A stretch of 51,337 nucleotides of DNA from Bacteroidota bacterium (GTDB lineage Bacteria; Bacteroidota; Bacteroidia; B-17B0; Aurantibacillaceae): the NCBI GenBank assembly GCA_025362395.1, contig JANYGK010000083.1, positions 1 through 51,337 of the forward strand. The letters are read 5' to 3'. Position numbers and translations under genes: made by a program. Under the pieces are notes generated by a model, which made no database searches, was not told the origin of the DNA, and saw nothing but the letters and a program-made list of their open reading frames with translations. Shown here one piece after another: positions 15,431 to 24,797 of the stretch (positions are counted from its first letter, which is position 1; every line of letters begins with the position of its first letter).

Positions 15431-17572
15431 ATGAAAAAATTCCTATTACTATCAAGCGTTTTTGTATTGAGTGTTTCAATAGCGCAAAATAAATTGCTTA
15501 CGATACAGGAAGCAGTATCAAAGGGCCGCACAACACTTGCGCCAAAGCGTTTACAGGGCATAAGCTTTATTACGGGAACCGATAAGTTTTCATATATAGA
15601 TAATAATACGTTGAAAATAGGCGATAATGTTTCAGGGAAAACAATGGATGCGGTATCCTTAAAAGACCTGAATATAAATTTAAAATCTTCGCAAAAAGAT
15701 ACCATGGCCGCTATTGCAACAGTGACATGGAAGAACGCGAATCAATTTTATTTTTCCAATAAAAAAGGAGAATGGATTTATTCTTTAGACAAAAAAAATA
15801 TTACTGAAACGGATCGTAAAGAAGATGAGGCCGACCAGGAAGCGTATGATAAAGAGCCTGTAACAAGAATTATTACGTATTGTAAGAACTATAATCTCTA
15901 TGTGTCTAAAGACGGCAAAGAAACACAGGTAACAACAGACGGCTCTTACGAAATAGTGTATACCGGTAAAAATGTACATCAAAATGAATTCGGGATCAGT
16001 AAAGGCACTTTCTGGAGTCCGGGAGGCAACTACCTTGCGTTTTATCGTATGGATCAAAGTGATGTAACGGATTATCCTATTATTGACTGGAATGTTCGCC
16101 CTGCAAAAAATGTAAATATTAAATACCCTATGGCCGGGAATAAAAGCCATTATGTAACCTTGGGAATTTATAATGTAAAAGCGAACAAAACATTGTATAT
16201 AAAAACAGAGGGGCCTAAAGAACAATATTTAACCAACATTGCCTGGAGCCCTGATGAAAAGCATGTTTACATTGCTGTGTTAAGTCGTGATCAAAACCAC
16301 ATGAAGCTAAATGAGTACGACGCTGCAACAGGTTTTTTTACACGTACATTATTTGAAGAAAACGATGATAAATATACGGAGCCCCTACACCCGATGTTAT
16401 TTGTAAAAAATAACCCAACGGAATTTATTTGGGAAAGTCGTAAAGACGGTTACAACCATTTATACTTGTATAATATTAACGGAACGTTGATTAAGCAATT
16501 AACCAAAGGTAATTGGGAAGTAAAAGACAAAACCGGGCTTGATGATAAAGGAGAACGGATTTTTTTTCATGCGAATGAGCAAAGCCCGGTGAATCAGGAT
16601 TTTTACAGTGTTAATTTGAAAAGCGGAGAAATAAAACGCCTTACTTATGGAAACGGCTTCCACACCTGCTTTCTAGACGTAAAAGGAAACTACATCATTG
16701 ATAATTTTTCGAGCTCAACTATACCGAGAGAATACAATGTGATTAATACAGCGAATAAAAAAGCGATTAATATTTTTAAAGCCGAAAACCCGATCAAGGA
16801 TTATAAACTGGGAACATGGAATTTGTTTACGATCAAAAATGCAGAAGGAATAGATTTGTATTGTCGTTTATTTAAACCCGTAAATTTTGACTCTACTAAA
16901 AAATACCCCGTGTTGGTGTATTTATATAACGGGCCGCACTCGCAAATGGTTACCAATACTTGGATGGCAGGCGGAGAGCTTTGGTATCAATACATGGCAG
17001 AAAAAGGTTTTATGGTGTTTACGGTTGACGGCAGGGGAACATCTTACCGAGGAAAAGCATTTGAGCAGGCAACGCACAGACAGTTAGGCACTAAAGAAAT
17101 GGAAGATCAGTTAAAAGGTGTTGAATATTTGAAATCGTTACCTTATGTGGATGCAAGTAGAATTGGGTTACATGGTTGGAGCTTTGGAGGTTTTATGACA
17201 ACATCGTTAATGACACGTCACCCGGGTGTTTATAAAGTAGCCGCTGCCGGTGGGCCTGTTATTGATTGGACCTACTACGAGATTATGTACACAGAACGTT
17301 ATATGGATTCGCCGCAGGATAATAAAGATGGATACGAGAAAAATAATTTGTTGAACTATGTAGATAAATTAAAAGGAAAGTTATTAATGATCCATGGCGC
17401 ACAAGACCCCGTAGTGGTTTGGCAGCATAGTATGATGTACCAACGTAAAGCGGTTGACAAAGGCATACAGCTTGACTATTATGTTTACCCGGGGCATGAG
17501 CACAATGTATTGGGTAAAGACAGGATGCATTTAATGGAAAAAATAACGGATTACTTTATTGAGAATTTATAG
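15431..17572 (+). CDS. S9-family dipeptidyl peptidase (DPP IV-like), exported
   Basis: The ATG at 15431 gives a proper signal peptide (MKKFLLLSSVFVLSVSIAQ) and 713 residues; the frame is open to 15401 but that part lies in the inverted repeat. An N-terminal beta-propeller (about 60-470) precedes an alpha/beta-hydrolase domain. The nucleophile is Ser584 in GWSFGG, with the acid Asp659 in GAQDPVV and the base His at about 691 in PGHEHN. The segment VHQNEFGISKGTFWSP corresponds to the double-Glu region that holds the substrate N-terminus in DPP IV; here only one Glu is seen. It releases dipeptides from exported or extracellular peptides and acts beside the M1 enzyme. Confidence 0.93.
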   Translation: MKKFLLLSSVFVLSVSIAQNKLLTIQEAVSKGRTTLAPKRLQGISFITGTDKFSYIDNNTLKIGDNVSGKTMDAVSLKDLNINLKSSQKDTMAAIATVTWKNANQFYFSNKKGEWIYSLDKKNITETDRKEDEADQEAYDKEPVTRIITYCKNYNLYVSKDGKETQVTTDGSYEIVYTGKNVHQNEFGISKGTFWSPGGNYLAFYRMDQSDVTDYPIIDWNVRPAKNVNIKYPMAGNKSHYVTLGIYNVKANKTLYIKTEGPKEQYLTNIAWSPDEKHVYIAVLSRDQNHMKLNEYDAATGFFTRTLFEENDDKYTEPLHPMLFVKNNPTEFIWESRKDGYNHLYLYNINGTLIKQLTKGNWEVKDKTGLDDKGERIFFHANEQSPVNQDFYSVNLKSGEIKRLTYGNGFHTCFLDVKGNYIIDNFSSSTIPREYNVINTANKKAINIFKAENPIKDYKLGTWNLFTIKNAEGIDLYCRLFKPVNFDSTKKYPVLVYLYNGPHSQMVTNTWMAGGELWYQYMAEKGFMVFTVDGRGTSYRGKAFEQATHRQLGTKEMEDQLKGVEYLKSLPYVDASRIGLHGWSFGGFMTTSLMTRHPGVYKVAAAGGPVIDWTYYEIMYTERYMDSPQDNKDGYEKNNLLNYVDKLKGKLLMIHGAQDPVVVWQHSMMYQRKAVDKGIQLDYYVYPGHEHNVLGKDRMHLMEKITDYFIENL

Positions 17573-17573
17573 C

Positions 17574-18011
17574 ATGCAAAAAAAACACATTCGTTGGGAA
17601 CAAAGATTCAGTAACTATAATAAAGCATTGTCAAAATTAAAAGAAGGCGTTGCAATTAATAGTGAACATATTACTGAATTGGAAAAGGAAGGAGTTATTC
17701 AACGTTTTGAATTTACACACGAACTCGCATGGAATGTAGTAAAAGATTATTGCTAGTACCAGGGAAATGCATCTATTAATGGATCAAGAGATGCGACCAG
17801 AGAAGCATTTAAGATAAATTTAATTACAAATGGTGAAGGATGGATGGACATGATCATCAGCAGGAATAAAACGTTCCATACCTATAACGAAGATACAATG
17901 CACGAAATATTTAATAAAATAATCCATTCGTATTATCCGTTATTTGAAGACTTTCAAAGAAAAATGGAAAAATTAAGATCAGGGGAACAAGAATCATTTG
18001 ATAAAGAATAA
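17574..18011 (+). pseudogene. HI0074-type nucleotidyltransferase-substrate-binding (HEPN-like) gene with in-frame amber
   Basis: The frame starts at ATG 17574, one base after the S9 peptidase stop, and reads IRWEQRFSNYNKALSKL...ELAWNVVKDYC, then TAG at 17754-17756, then continues without a shift: YQGNASINGSRDATREAF...GWMDMIISRNKTFHTYNE to TAA at 18009-18011. Both halves match the HI0074 family, and the stop replaces exactly one residue in the conserved DYxxYQG region. These helical proteins partner an MNT-type nucleotidyltransferase. The TAA overlaps the partner's ATG (TAATG). It may be a recent nonsense mutation, a sequencing error or a readthrough codon; the intact reading frame after the stop argues the change is recent. 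Confidence 0.88.
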
Positions 18012-18313
18012 TGAAATACGGGCTATTATTAGAAAATATAGATCGTATTATAAACGCGTTTGTTTCACATAAAGAAATTGAAGAAGTGGTGTTATATGGT
18101 TCAAGAGCAAAAGGAAACTATAAACCCGGCTCTGATATTGATCTTACTTTAAAAGGAGAAAAAATATCGGGCGGCATATTAAATAAAATTTGCATGGAGT
18201 TAGATGATCTGTTATTACCTTATACATTCGGTATTTCTATTTACGATGACCTGAATAACAGTGATTTGTTGGATCATATTAATAGAATTGGTTTTACGTT
18301 CTATAAAAAGTAA
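18011..18313 (+). CDS. MNT/HI0073-type minimal nucleotidyltransferase
   Basis: A 100-residue nucleotidyltransferase with the diagnostic motif LYGSRAKGNYKPGSDIDL (about residues 28-45): G-S then D-x-D, the metal-binding aspartates. In HEPN/MNT modules the MNT protein is the antitoxin and modifies the HEPN partner, often by adding AMP; HI0073/HI0074 pairs are the structural prototype of the two-protein form. The start overlaps the stop of the upstream partner gene by one base, so the two are translationally coupled. With its partner broken by an amber codon, this gene may be a leftover, but its own sequence looks intact. Confidence 0.9.
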   Translation: MKYGLLLENIDRIINAFVSHKEIEEVVLYGSRAKGNYKPGSDIDLTLKGEKISGGILNKICMELDDLLLPYTFGISIYDDLNNSDLLDHINRIGFTFYKK

Positions 18314-18342
18314 TTCAAATTAAAAATAAAAAACAAACAATC

Positions 18343-19593
18343 ATGGACTTTACTTCTTACAACTATACTGTTACCGAACGGTTTATACGTTACGCGAAAA
18401 TTGATACACAATCTGATCCCGATTCGCCAACCTGCCCAAGTACCATGAAACAAAAAAACCTTGGTAAGCTTTTGGTAGAAGAGCTGACGGCTATGGGAAT
18501 TACAGATGCCGAACTGGATGAGTACGGATATGTGTATGCTACTGTTCCTTCCAATACACAAAAAAACGTGCCTGTTATTTGTTTTTGTTCACACATGGAT
18601 ACCTCACCCGATTGCAGTGGTGAAAATGTGAACCCGGTGATTCAGACAAAATATAACGGAAAAGATATTATACTGAAAAATGATGCGTCACAGATCATTA
18701 AATTTGCAGAACATCCTGATTTGGCCGCACAAATTGGTAATGATATTATTACCACTGATGGCACCACTTTATTAGGAGCCGATAACAAAGGAGGCCTTGC
18801 TGAAATTATGGACGCTGCTAATTATTTAATGCAACATCCTGAAGTAAAACATGGCGCCATTCGTATTTTATTCACACCCGATGAAGAGATAGGAAGAGGA
18901 GCGGACAAAGTAAACATTAAAAAACTTGGCGCTAAATATGGCTATACCATGGATGGCGAGAGCTTAGGGCATTTGGAGAATGAAACCTTTAGTGCTGACG
19001 GTGTTTCTATTTTAATAAAAGGAGTACCCACCCATCCCGGTTTTGCAAAAGGTAAAATGGAACACTCCGTTAAAATTGCGGCGGAAATTATTAGTCGCAT
19101 TCCAAAAGATAAAACTCCTGAAACCACAGAACAAAAACAACCTTTTATGCACCCTGTTGCTATTAACGGAGGCTTAGAGCAGGTGGAAATAAAGTTTATT
19201 ATCCGTGCCTTTGATACCATAACTTTAAAAGCGCTTGAAAAAGAATTGGAAGAGATTACAAAAACAGTATTGACGGATTATAAAAAATCGAGCTACGAAT
19301 TTAAGGTAACAGAACAATACCGTAATATGAAAGATGTTTTGGATACCTGTTATTTTGTAGTGGAAAATGCCTTGGAGGCTATTAGCAGAACCGATGTAAC
19401 CCCTGTGTTATCAAGCATCCGCGGCGGCACCGATGGCTCACGTTTATCTTTTATGGGCTTGCCTTGTCCTAATATTTATGCGGGAGAACATGCTTTCCAC
19501 AGCAAGCTCGAATGGGTGAGCGTACAGGATATGCAAAAAGCTATGCAAACCATTGTGCACCTGTCGGCCATTTGGGAAGAGAAAGCTAATTAA
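18343..19593 (+). CDS. pepT: Peptidase T (tripeptide aminopeptidase)
   Basis: A 416-residue M20-family zinc exopeptidase that removes the N-terminal residue of tripeptides in the cytoplasm. Visible motifs: SHMDTSPD with His84 and Asp86, GADNKGG with bridging Asp147, TPDEEIGRG with Glu181/Glu182, and the C-terminal SIRGGTDGSRLS and GEHAFHSKLEW segments typical of PepT. Length agrees with the family. It follows the MNT gene by 29 bases and converges on the aspartase gene with an 8-base gap. With the M1 and S9 enzymes it completes a path from peptides to amino acids. Confidence 0.96.
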   Translation: MDFTSYNYTVTERFIRYAKIDTQSDPDSPTCPSTMKQKNLGKLLVEELTAMGITDAELDEYGYVYATVPSNTQKNVPVICFCSHMDTSPDCSGENVNPVIQTKYNGKDIILKNDASQIIKFAEHPDLAAQIGNDIITTDGTTLLGADNKGGLAEIMDAANYLMQHPEVKHGAIRILFTPDEEIGRGADKVNIKKLGAKYGYTMDGESLGHLENETFSADGVSILIKGVPTHPGFAKGKMEHSVKIAAEIISRIPKDKTPETTEQKQPFMHPVAINGGLEQVEIKFIIRAFDTITLKALEKELEEITKTVLTDYKKSSYEFKVTEQYRNMKDVLDTCYFVVENALEAISRTDVTPVLSSIRGGTDGSRLSFMGLPCPNIYAGEHAFHSKLEWVSVQDMQKAMQTIVHLSAIWEEKAN

Positions 19594-19601
19594 CCTAAAC
19601 C

Positions 19602-21020
19602 TTATTTACTGATAAAAGAAGGGTGTACCATATTCTCAAACGAATACAATTCATCCCATTTTTTTTGCGTAATTAAAGCCTTTTCCGTTACAACAATAGT
19701 ATGGATGGATTTTCCCGTTTCAAGCGCTTCTTTGGCAATAGCCGCTGAACTTTCATAACCTAAAATAGGATTTAATGCGGTTACAATGCCAATGCTGTTC
19801 ATTACAAAATCCGAACATACTTTTTCATTTGCTGTAATACCTTCAATACATTTTGTGGTTAACGCATTTACGGCATTCTTCATATACTCTAATGATGTAA
19901 ATAAGCTGAAGCTGATAACCGGTTCCATTACATTTAATTGTAACTGCCCTGCCTCAGCGGCCATGGTTATGGTTACATCCGCGCCAATCACATAAAAAGC
20001 CGTCTGGTTAACCGCTTCCGGAATTACGGGGTTTACTTTGCCGGGCATAATGGAAGAACCGGGTTGCATTTTCGGTAAATTAATTTCATTTAACCCGCAG
20101 CGGGGGCCTGAAGATAATAAGCGCAGATCATTACAGATTTTAGAAATTTTAATAACGCTGCGTTTTAATACACCTGAAAACTGCACGTAGTCACCTGTGT
20201 CAGAGCTTGCGTCAATTAGGTCTTTCGATAACTTTAATGGAACACCCGATAGTTCTGCCAAATATTGCGTTACCATTTTAGGATAACCCTTAGGCGTATT
20301 GATCATAGTGCCGATAGCCGTGCCACCCATATTGCAATCCGTAAATAATTTTCGGGCTTCCAATACCCGTTTTATATCTTCATTAATAGAACTGGCAAAA
20401 CCATGGAACTCATCACCTAGTAGCATTGGTACGGCATCCTGTAATTGCGTTCTTCCCATTTTTAATACGTGATTAAACTCACGCCCTTTTTTTGTAAAGG
20501 CCAATTTCAGATCTTCAATGGCAGCAATGTATTGTTCTGTCTTTTTATACAAGGCTAATTTTAATGCAGTAGGATACGCATCGTTGGTAGATTGCGAGCA
20601 ATTAACGTGATTGTTGGGATGCAGAAATTGATAGTCTCCTTTTTTATGCCCGAGGTATTCTAACCCAATATTTGCAATTACCTCATTGGCATTCATATTA
20701 ATAGAAGTTCCTGCGCCGCCCTGTATGAGGTCCGTAACAAATTGATCTGTATGTTTTCCCGAAATTAATTGGTCGCAGGCAAATACAATGGCTTCCGTAA
20801 TTTTAGGATCCAATATTCCGCAGTCGCGATTGGCAAGCGCTGCCGCCTTCTTTACAAAACCAAATGCTATTATAAATAAAGGCTCCTTCGAAATAGGAAT
20901 GCCCGTAATATTAAAATTTTCTAATGCCCTCAACGTTTGTACACCATAATATACCTCGTTCGATATTTCACGCTCTCCTATAAAATCATGTTCAAGCCTG
21001 TTGCCCGTTTTGTTTTCCAT
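19602..21020 (-). CDS. aspA: Aspartate ammonia-lyase (aspartase)
   Basis: A 472-residue member of the fumarase/aspartase superfamily. The family signature GSSIMPGKVNP is at 321-331 (the flexible loop with the catalytic serine); GGAGTSINMNANEV at 101-114 and SQSTNDAYPTA at 142-152 are the other active-site segments. The DCNMGGTAIGTMIN stretch and overall length favour aspartase over class II fumarase, but this distinction is by resemblance only. It would turn aspartate into fumarate and ammonium, feeding peptide-derived aspartate to central metabolism. It is transcribed alone; 150 AT-rich bases lie upstream before the kup gene's end. Confidence 0.88.
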   Translation of the reverse strand: MENKTGNRLEHDFIGEREISNEVYYGVQTLRALENFNITGIPISKEPLFIIAFGFVKKAAALANRDCGILDPKITEAIVFACDQLISGKHTDQFVTDLIQGGAGTSINMNANEVIANIGLEYLGHKKGDYQFLHPNNHVNCSQSTNDAYPTALKLALYKKTEQYIAAIEDLKLAFTKKGREFNHVLKMGRTQLQDAVPMLLGDEFHGFASSINEDIKRVLEARKLFTDCNMGGTAIGTMINTPKGYPKMVTQYLAELSGVPLKLSKDLIDASSDTGDYVQFSGVLKRSVIKISKICNDLRLLSSGPRCGLNEINLPKMQPGSSIMPGKVNPVIPEAVNQTAFYVIGADVTITMAAEAGQLQLNVMEPVISFSLFTSLEYMKNAVNALTTKCIEGITANEKVCSDFVMNSIGIVTALNPILGYESSAAIAKEALETGKSIHTIVVTEKALITQKKWDELYSFENMVHPSFISK

Positions 21021-21171
21021 AACTATTTAATTAATGTGTATTTAGTTTAAGCGAAATTAAAAACCTATATAATTTTAATTATACCGTACACGAAAAGTAA
21101 GCATAACAATAATATAAAGAACAAAAAAATCCTTAAAATTGTTAAAAGGGAACATAAGAAAATAAAATAAA

Positions 21172-23121
21172 TTATTCGATCCTTCTTAAATTAAGGTCCT
21201 TTGGCCTGCTTACTACCATAGGGAATTTTTCAACTTTTACAGAACTGCTGTCTAAACCAAATGCCTTTGCTTCACTTAAACTGAAGCGTTTTAAAAAGAA
21301 ATACACATTTAAAATTAATTTCTCGAAAAAAGGCAGATCATTTTCGTAAGAAAGGATTTTTTCGATGACTACAAATTTGAAATCACCGATCACATTATTT
21401 TTATTTAACGATTCATAACGACTGGTAATATCAACTTCTTTCCTATTCACAAGGTCTTCTACTACTTTTCTGAAAAGTAAATTTACTTTTGGCGCTACAC
21501 GGAACCCGATCCTGAAATCGATGCGAATAATATCATTACCTGCTACATGGGTTACTTTGTAATCCATACGGTAAGGTTCATTCATTACATCAACATGCAC
21601 AAACCAATACACATCGGCGCGTTTAGGGCGTTTCTGAAGAATAGAATAAATAATTTTCGCCTCTATCTCTTCAGGGTTATTTGCGCTAGTCATGTAAACA
21701 AGGTGTGTGGCGTATTTACTTAAGGATTCGTCGTTGCTGAGGTCAATCAATTTACTTTGATGGTCAGCCAGCTTAACCATATCCACATAGCGGTGCCGTA
21801 TTTTTTTTGCGAGATGCCAAACGGTCATAACAGTCATTAATGCCAAAGCAATGAGTAAGGTTATCCAACCGCCATGCGAAAATTTACTTAGGTTAGCTGC
21901 CAAGAAAGAGGATTCAATAATAACATACATGGTGATGATCGCATAAATAAACAGTTTGTTGTAGCGTTTCATGTGCATATAAAAATTGAGCAGCGTGGTA
22001 GTCATAAGCATACACAATACAATGGCTAAACCGTAAGCGGCCTCCATGTTTGATGATTCCCTGAAATACAAAACAACACCAATACAGCCTGACAACAACA
22101 ACCAGTTAAGAGAAGGAATGTATAACTGGCCCCTTAAGACCGATGGATATTTCACTTCTACTTTTGGCCATAAGCTTAAGCGCATGGCTTCATTAATAAG
22201 TGTAAACGACCCGCTTATTAATGCCTGCGAGGCAACAACAGCAGCTATGGTGGCAATAATAATTCCATAAGGCACAAAGCTTTCCGGCATCATGGCATAA
22301 AACGGGTTTGTTGATTTAAACATATCCATGGTTTTACCTTGTTGTGAAATTAACCAGGCACCTTGTCCGAAATAATTTAAGACCAGCATCGATTTTACAA
22401 AGACCCATGAAATACGGATATTTTGTTTACCGCAATGTCCCAGGTCAGAGTATAACGCTTCGGCCCCTGTAGTACAAAGAAACACAGCACCTAAAATTAA
22501 AAAACCGGATGGATGTGTTTTTAAAAGTAAATAGGTATAATAAGGATTTAAGGATGACAAAATAGACCAATCGCCTGTAAGCCTGTAAACACCAAGTACG
22601 CCCAACATTAAGAACCAAACGGTCATTAACGGACCAAAAAATTTACCTATAAAACTTGTGCCGAACTGTTGTAAAAAAAACAAACCGCATAAAATTCCGA
22701 TAACGATCGGGACGGTATTTAACCCCGGTTCAAAAAACCTTAAACCTTCTACAGCGGCAGACACGGAGATGGGCGGGGTAATGATCCCATCGGCAAGTAA
22801 AGCGCTTCCGCCAATAATAGCGGGAACTAGTAACCATTTGTACTTAGTACGTTTTACTAAAGTAAATAAGGAAAAAATACCGCCCTCACCTTTGTTATCT
22901 GCTCTCAACGTCAGGATCACATATTTTAAAGTAGTTTGTAGGGTCAGTGTCCAAAAAATGGCTGATATAGCACCTTTCACAATATCCGCGTTAATAGGAT
23001 CCTTTCCAAAAATAGCGCTCATTACATAGAGGGGCGATGTGCCGATGTCACCATAAATAATACCCAGTGTAACTAATAAGGTGCCTGCTGTAACTTTGTT
23101 AATATTATGCTGATTTTCCAT
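21172..23121 (-). CDS. kup: Kup-type potassium uptake transporter
   Basis: A 649-residue inner-membrane protein with the family's opening motif YGDIGTSPLY (23-32), about twelve membrane segments to roughly residue 430, and a hydrophilic C-terminal domain of some 200 residues as in other Kup/HAK/KT proteins. It imports potassium with protons. It lies 8 bases downstream of a porin-like gene on the same strand, so the two are very likely one operon: outer-membrane entry followed by inner-membrane uptake is an appealing but unproven reading. Confidence 0.95.
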   Translation of the reverse strand: MENQHNINKVTAGTLLVTLGIIYGDIGTSPLYVMSAIFGKDPINADIVKGAISAIFWTLTLQTTLKYVILTLRADNKGEGGIFSLFTLVKRTKYKWLLVPAIIGGSALLADGIITPPISVSAAVEGLRFFEPGLNTVPIVIGILCGLFFLQQFGTSFIGKFFGPLMTVWFLMLGVLGVYRLTGDWSILSSLNPYYTYLLLKTHPSGFLILGAVFLCTTGAEALYSDLGHCGKQNIRISWVFVKSMLVLNYFGQGAWLISQQGKTMDMFKSTNPFYAMMPESFVPYGIIIATIAAVVASQALISGSFTLINEAMRLSLWPKVEVKYPSVLRGQLYIPSLNWLLLSGCIGVVLYFRESSNMEAAYGLAIVLCMLMTTTLLNFYMHMKRYNKLFIYAIITMYVIIESSFLAANLSKFSHGGWITLLIALALMTVMTVWHLAKKIRHRYVDMVKLADHQSKLIDLSNDESLSKYATHLVYMTSANNPEEIEAKIIYSILQKRPKRADVYWFVHVDVMNEPYRMDYKVTHVAGNDIIRIDFRIGFRVAPKVNLLFRKVVEDLVNRKEVDITSRYESLNKNNVIGDFKFVVIEKILSYENDLPFFEKLILNVYFFLKRFSLSEAKAFGLDSSSVKVEKFPMVVSRPKDLNLRRIE

Positions 23122-23129
23122 GTATGGTT

Positions 23130-24506
23130 TTATAATCTGAAGAGTATGGCAAAAATGATCCGGTTTTCCGACTTAACAAGGTCCGGTTTCCAGTCTGTCG
23201 GTAATTGAGTGGTAGTATAGCCTGTGGGGGATGTGACTCCTCCATGCCCGGCAAAATAATTTACGCTCGACCGGCGGTGAACGTACTCTAAACGAAAACA
23301 AATGTGTTGGTTCGGCATCCAGTCTATATTTGTAGAATAATCGAAACCCGAAAACGGATCGCCGGGATTAGCGGTAAAAGGAAAAGCACCGGTGGTTTGT
23401 GTAGGATTGTTAGGGTTAGGTAAAGCGCTTGCCTGGCCCGGTGGCAGTAATACTAAATAACGCCCCGGGTTATTCATATACCCTCCGCCAAGTGTCCACG
23501 CAAAATGATTTTTTGCAAACCAAATACGGTTGTAAAACATAAGGCTTGTAAAGTATTGTGCAGGGCCTTGCGCAGAGTCACCGTTTTTTAAACCGTTTAC
23601 ACCGCCGCCTTTTTCCAAGCCAAAATCAGCGGTTAAAGAAAACGCCATTTTACTGATTCCTTTTGATTTAGGGTGGTTTAAATACCTTGCCAATATACTG
23701 TTATCAGTATGGAAGCGTTTACGGGAAGGGAGCCCTACGGCATCCGCACCATAATAATTATTGGTTAACACTTTAATGTTTTCGTTAGGGCTCCAGGTGA
23801 TGTTCCCGCCAAGGCCAGGCTGTTTATTAAACATGCCGTAACTTTGCCAACCGTTAATGATCCAGGGTTCAACCTTCAATTTTTTAGTGACGAATATCTG
23901 GAGCCTGATCCCGTTAAAGAACCAGGGTGTATTATCAGACGTAAAAGAAGCTTGATATTCCCAGTTTTCTACCTGGTAGTAAGAGTTTAAACCAATGTAC
24001 GACATAAACATGCCTGCATCAATATTAATACCATGCAACACATTAAAATGATAACCGGCATTTGCTTCCGCTAAATAACGGTACACATTATCCAACTGGT
24101 ATTGGCCCTTATAAACACTATAGTCGTTACGCGGAATAAGCACAGAGCGCGTACCGAATTGCGTAACAATATGTGCCCTTGCGTTTTTATAATTAAAATC
24201 GCCACCCAGGTGAACGGCCGAAACTTCCATTTCGTTATTACGCGCTATAGCGGTTGAGCCAACTACGGTGTTATCAATAGGATCGTTAAAAGAATAGGAA
24301 TAATTTGCGTCAACCATAACCGTTGGTGTAAAATATTTCCCTGCCATGGTTGGCTTTGAACGGCGGTCGCCTCCGTTCCACCATGAGCAGTCCATACCGT
24401 CTAAATATTCTCCTTTTTGTTTGTTTACAGGCTCAAGGGTGTCTTCTTGTGAATAGACAACTCTTACGCTTAAAAGGAGCAATAGAATAGGAATGGTTTT
24501 TTTCAT
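23130..24506 (-). CDS. Outer-membrane beta-barrel porin, probably BBP2/OmpL-like
   Basis: A 458-residue exported protein; the signal peptide begins MKKTIPILLLLLSVRVVYSQ. The ATG at 24506 is preferred over the in-frame ATG at 24512, because the -7 box ends at 24512. The mature part is rich in alternating aromatic/polar strands (for example VDANYSYSFND, GGDFNYKNARAHIV, FRLEYVHRRSSVNYF) and ends in an aromatic-anchored strand IIFAILFRL, as outer-membrane barrels do. The pattern resembles the putative BBP2-family porins of Bacteroidota. It is the first gene of an operon with kup. Confidence 0.75.
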   Translation of the reverse strand: MKKTIPILLLLLSVRVVYSQEDTLEPVNKQKGEYLDGMDCSWWNGGDRRSKPTMAGKYFTPTVMVDANYSYSFNDPIDNTVVGSTAIARNNEMEVSAVHLGGDFNYKNARAHIVTQFGTRSVLIPRNDYSVYKGQYQLDNVYRYLAEANAGYHFNVLHGINIDAGMFMSYIGLNSYYQVENWEYQASFTSDNTPWFFNGIRLQIFVTKKLKVEPWIINGWQSYGMFNKQPGLGGNITWSPNENIKVLTNNYYGADAVGLPSRKRFHTDNSILARYLNHPKSKGISKMAFSLTADFGLEKGGGVNGLKNGDSAQGPAQYFTSLMFYNRIWFAKNHFAWTLGGGYMNNPGRYLVLLPPGQASALPNPNNPTQTTGAFPFTANPGDPFSGFDYSTNIDWMPNQHICFRLEYVHRRSSVNYFAGHGGVTSPTGYTTTQLPTDWKPDLVKSENRIIFAILFRL

Positions 24507-24511
24507 TGGCA

Positions 24512-24519
24512 CAAAAGTA
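24512..24519 (-). promoter_or_regulatory. -7 box of the porin-kup operon, placed for a leaderless transcript
   Basis: On the minus strand the sequence is TACTTTTG, an exact TAnnTTTG match, followed by five bases and the ATG at 24506. Transcription would be expected to begin at or within a base or two of the start codon. No TTTG is seen at the usual -33 distance. The rest of 24520-24797 is AT-rich and shows no gene. Confidence 0.55.
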
Positions 24520-24797
24520 TACGTTAATCTACGAATATCATGTTAAGACAGCGTGCTTCATATCAATAAAAAATTAGAAAACCCCTGTAGTATTTTGACG
24601 CCACAAATGTACGTTAAGAATTAGGAGTTGCGCACTAAAACAGGATCAAAACAGGAAAAATTTTATACAACTTTTAATGTGTAGAAATTATAAAATTATC
24701 TATATAGCATTATATTTACCCCTTTGAAACACGTGGTTTTAATGGATAACACTAAAGGTAATTAACACCATACGTGTAGCTGTAATTAAGGAACGGT

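Noticed and set aside
15785-16225. A 146-codon open frame on the minus strand inside the S9 peptidase gene
   Set aside because: It is antisense to a clear enzyme with all catalytic motifs, has an unnatural composition (many Ile, Arg, Phe, Tyr) and no plausible family.
22658-23029. A 123-codon plus-strand frame opposite kup
   Set aside because: Antisense shadow of the Kup membrane region; no start context or similarity.
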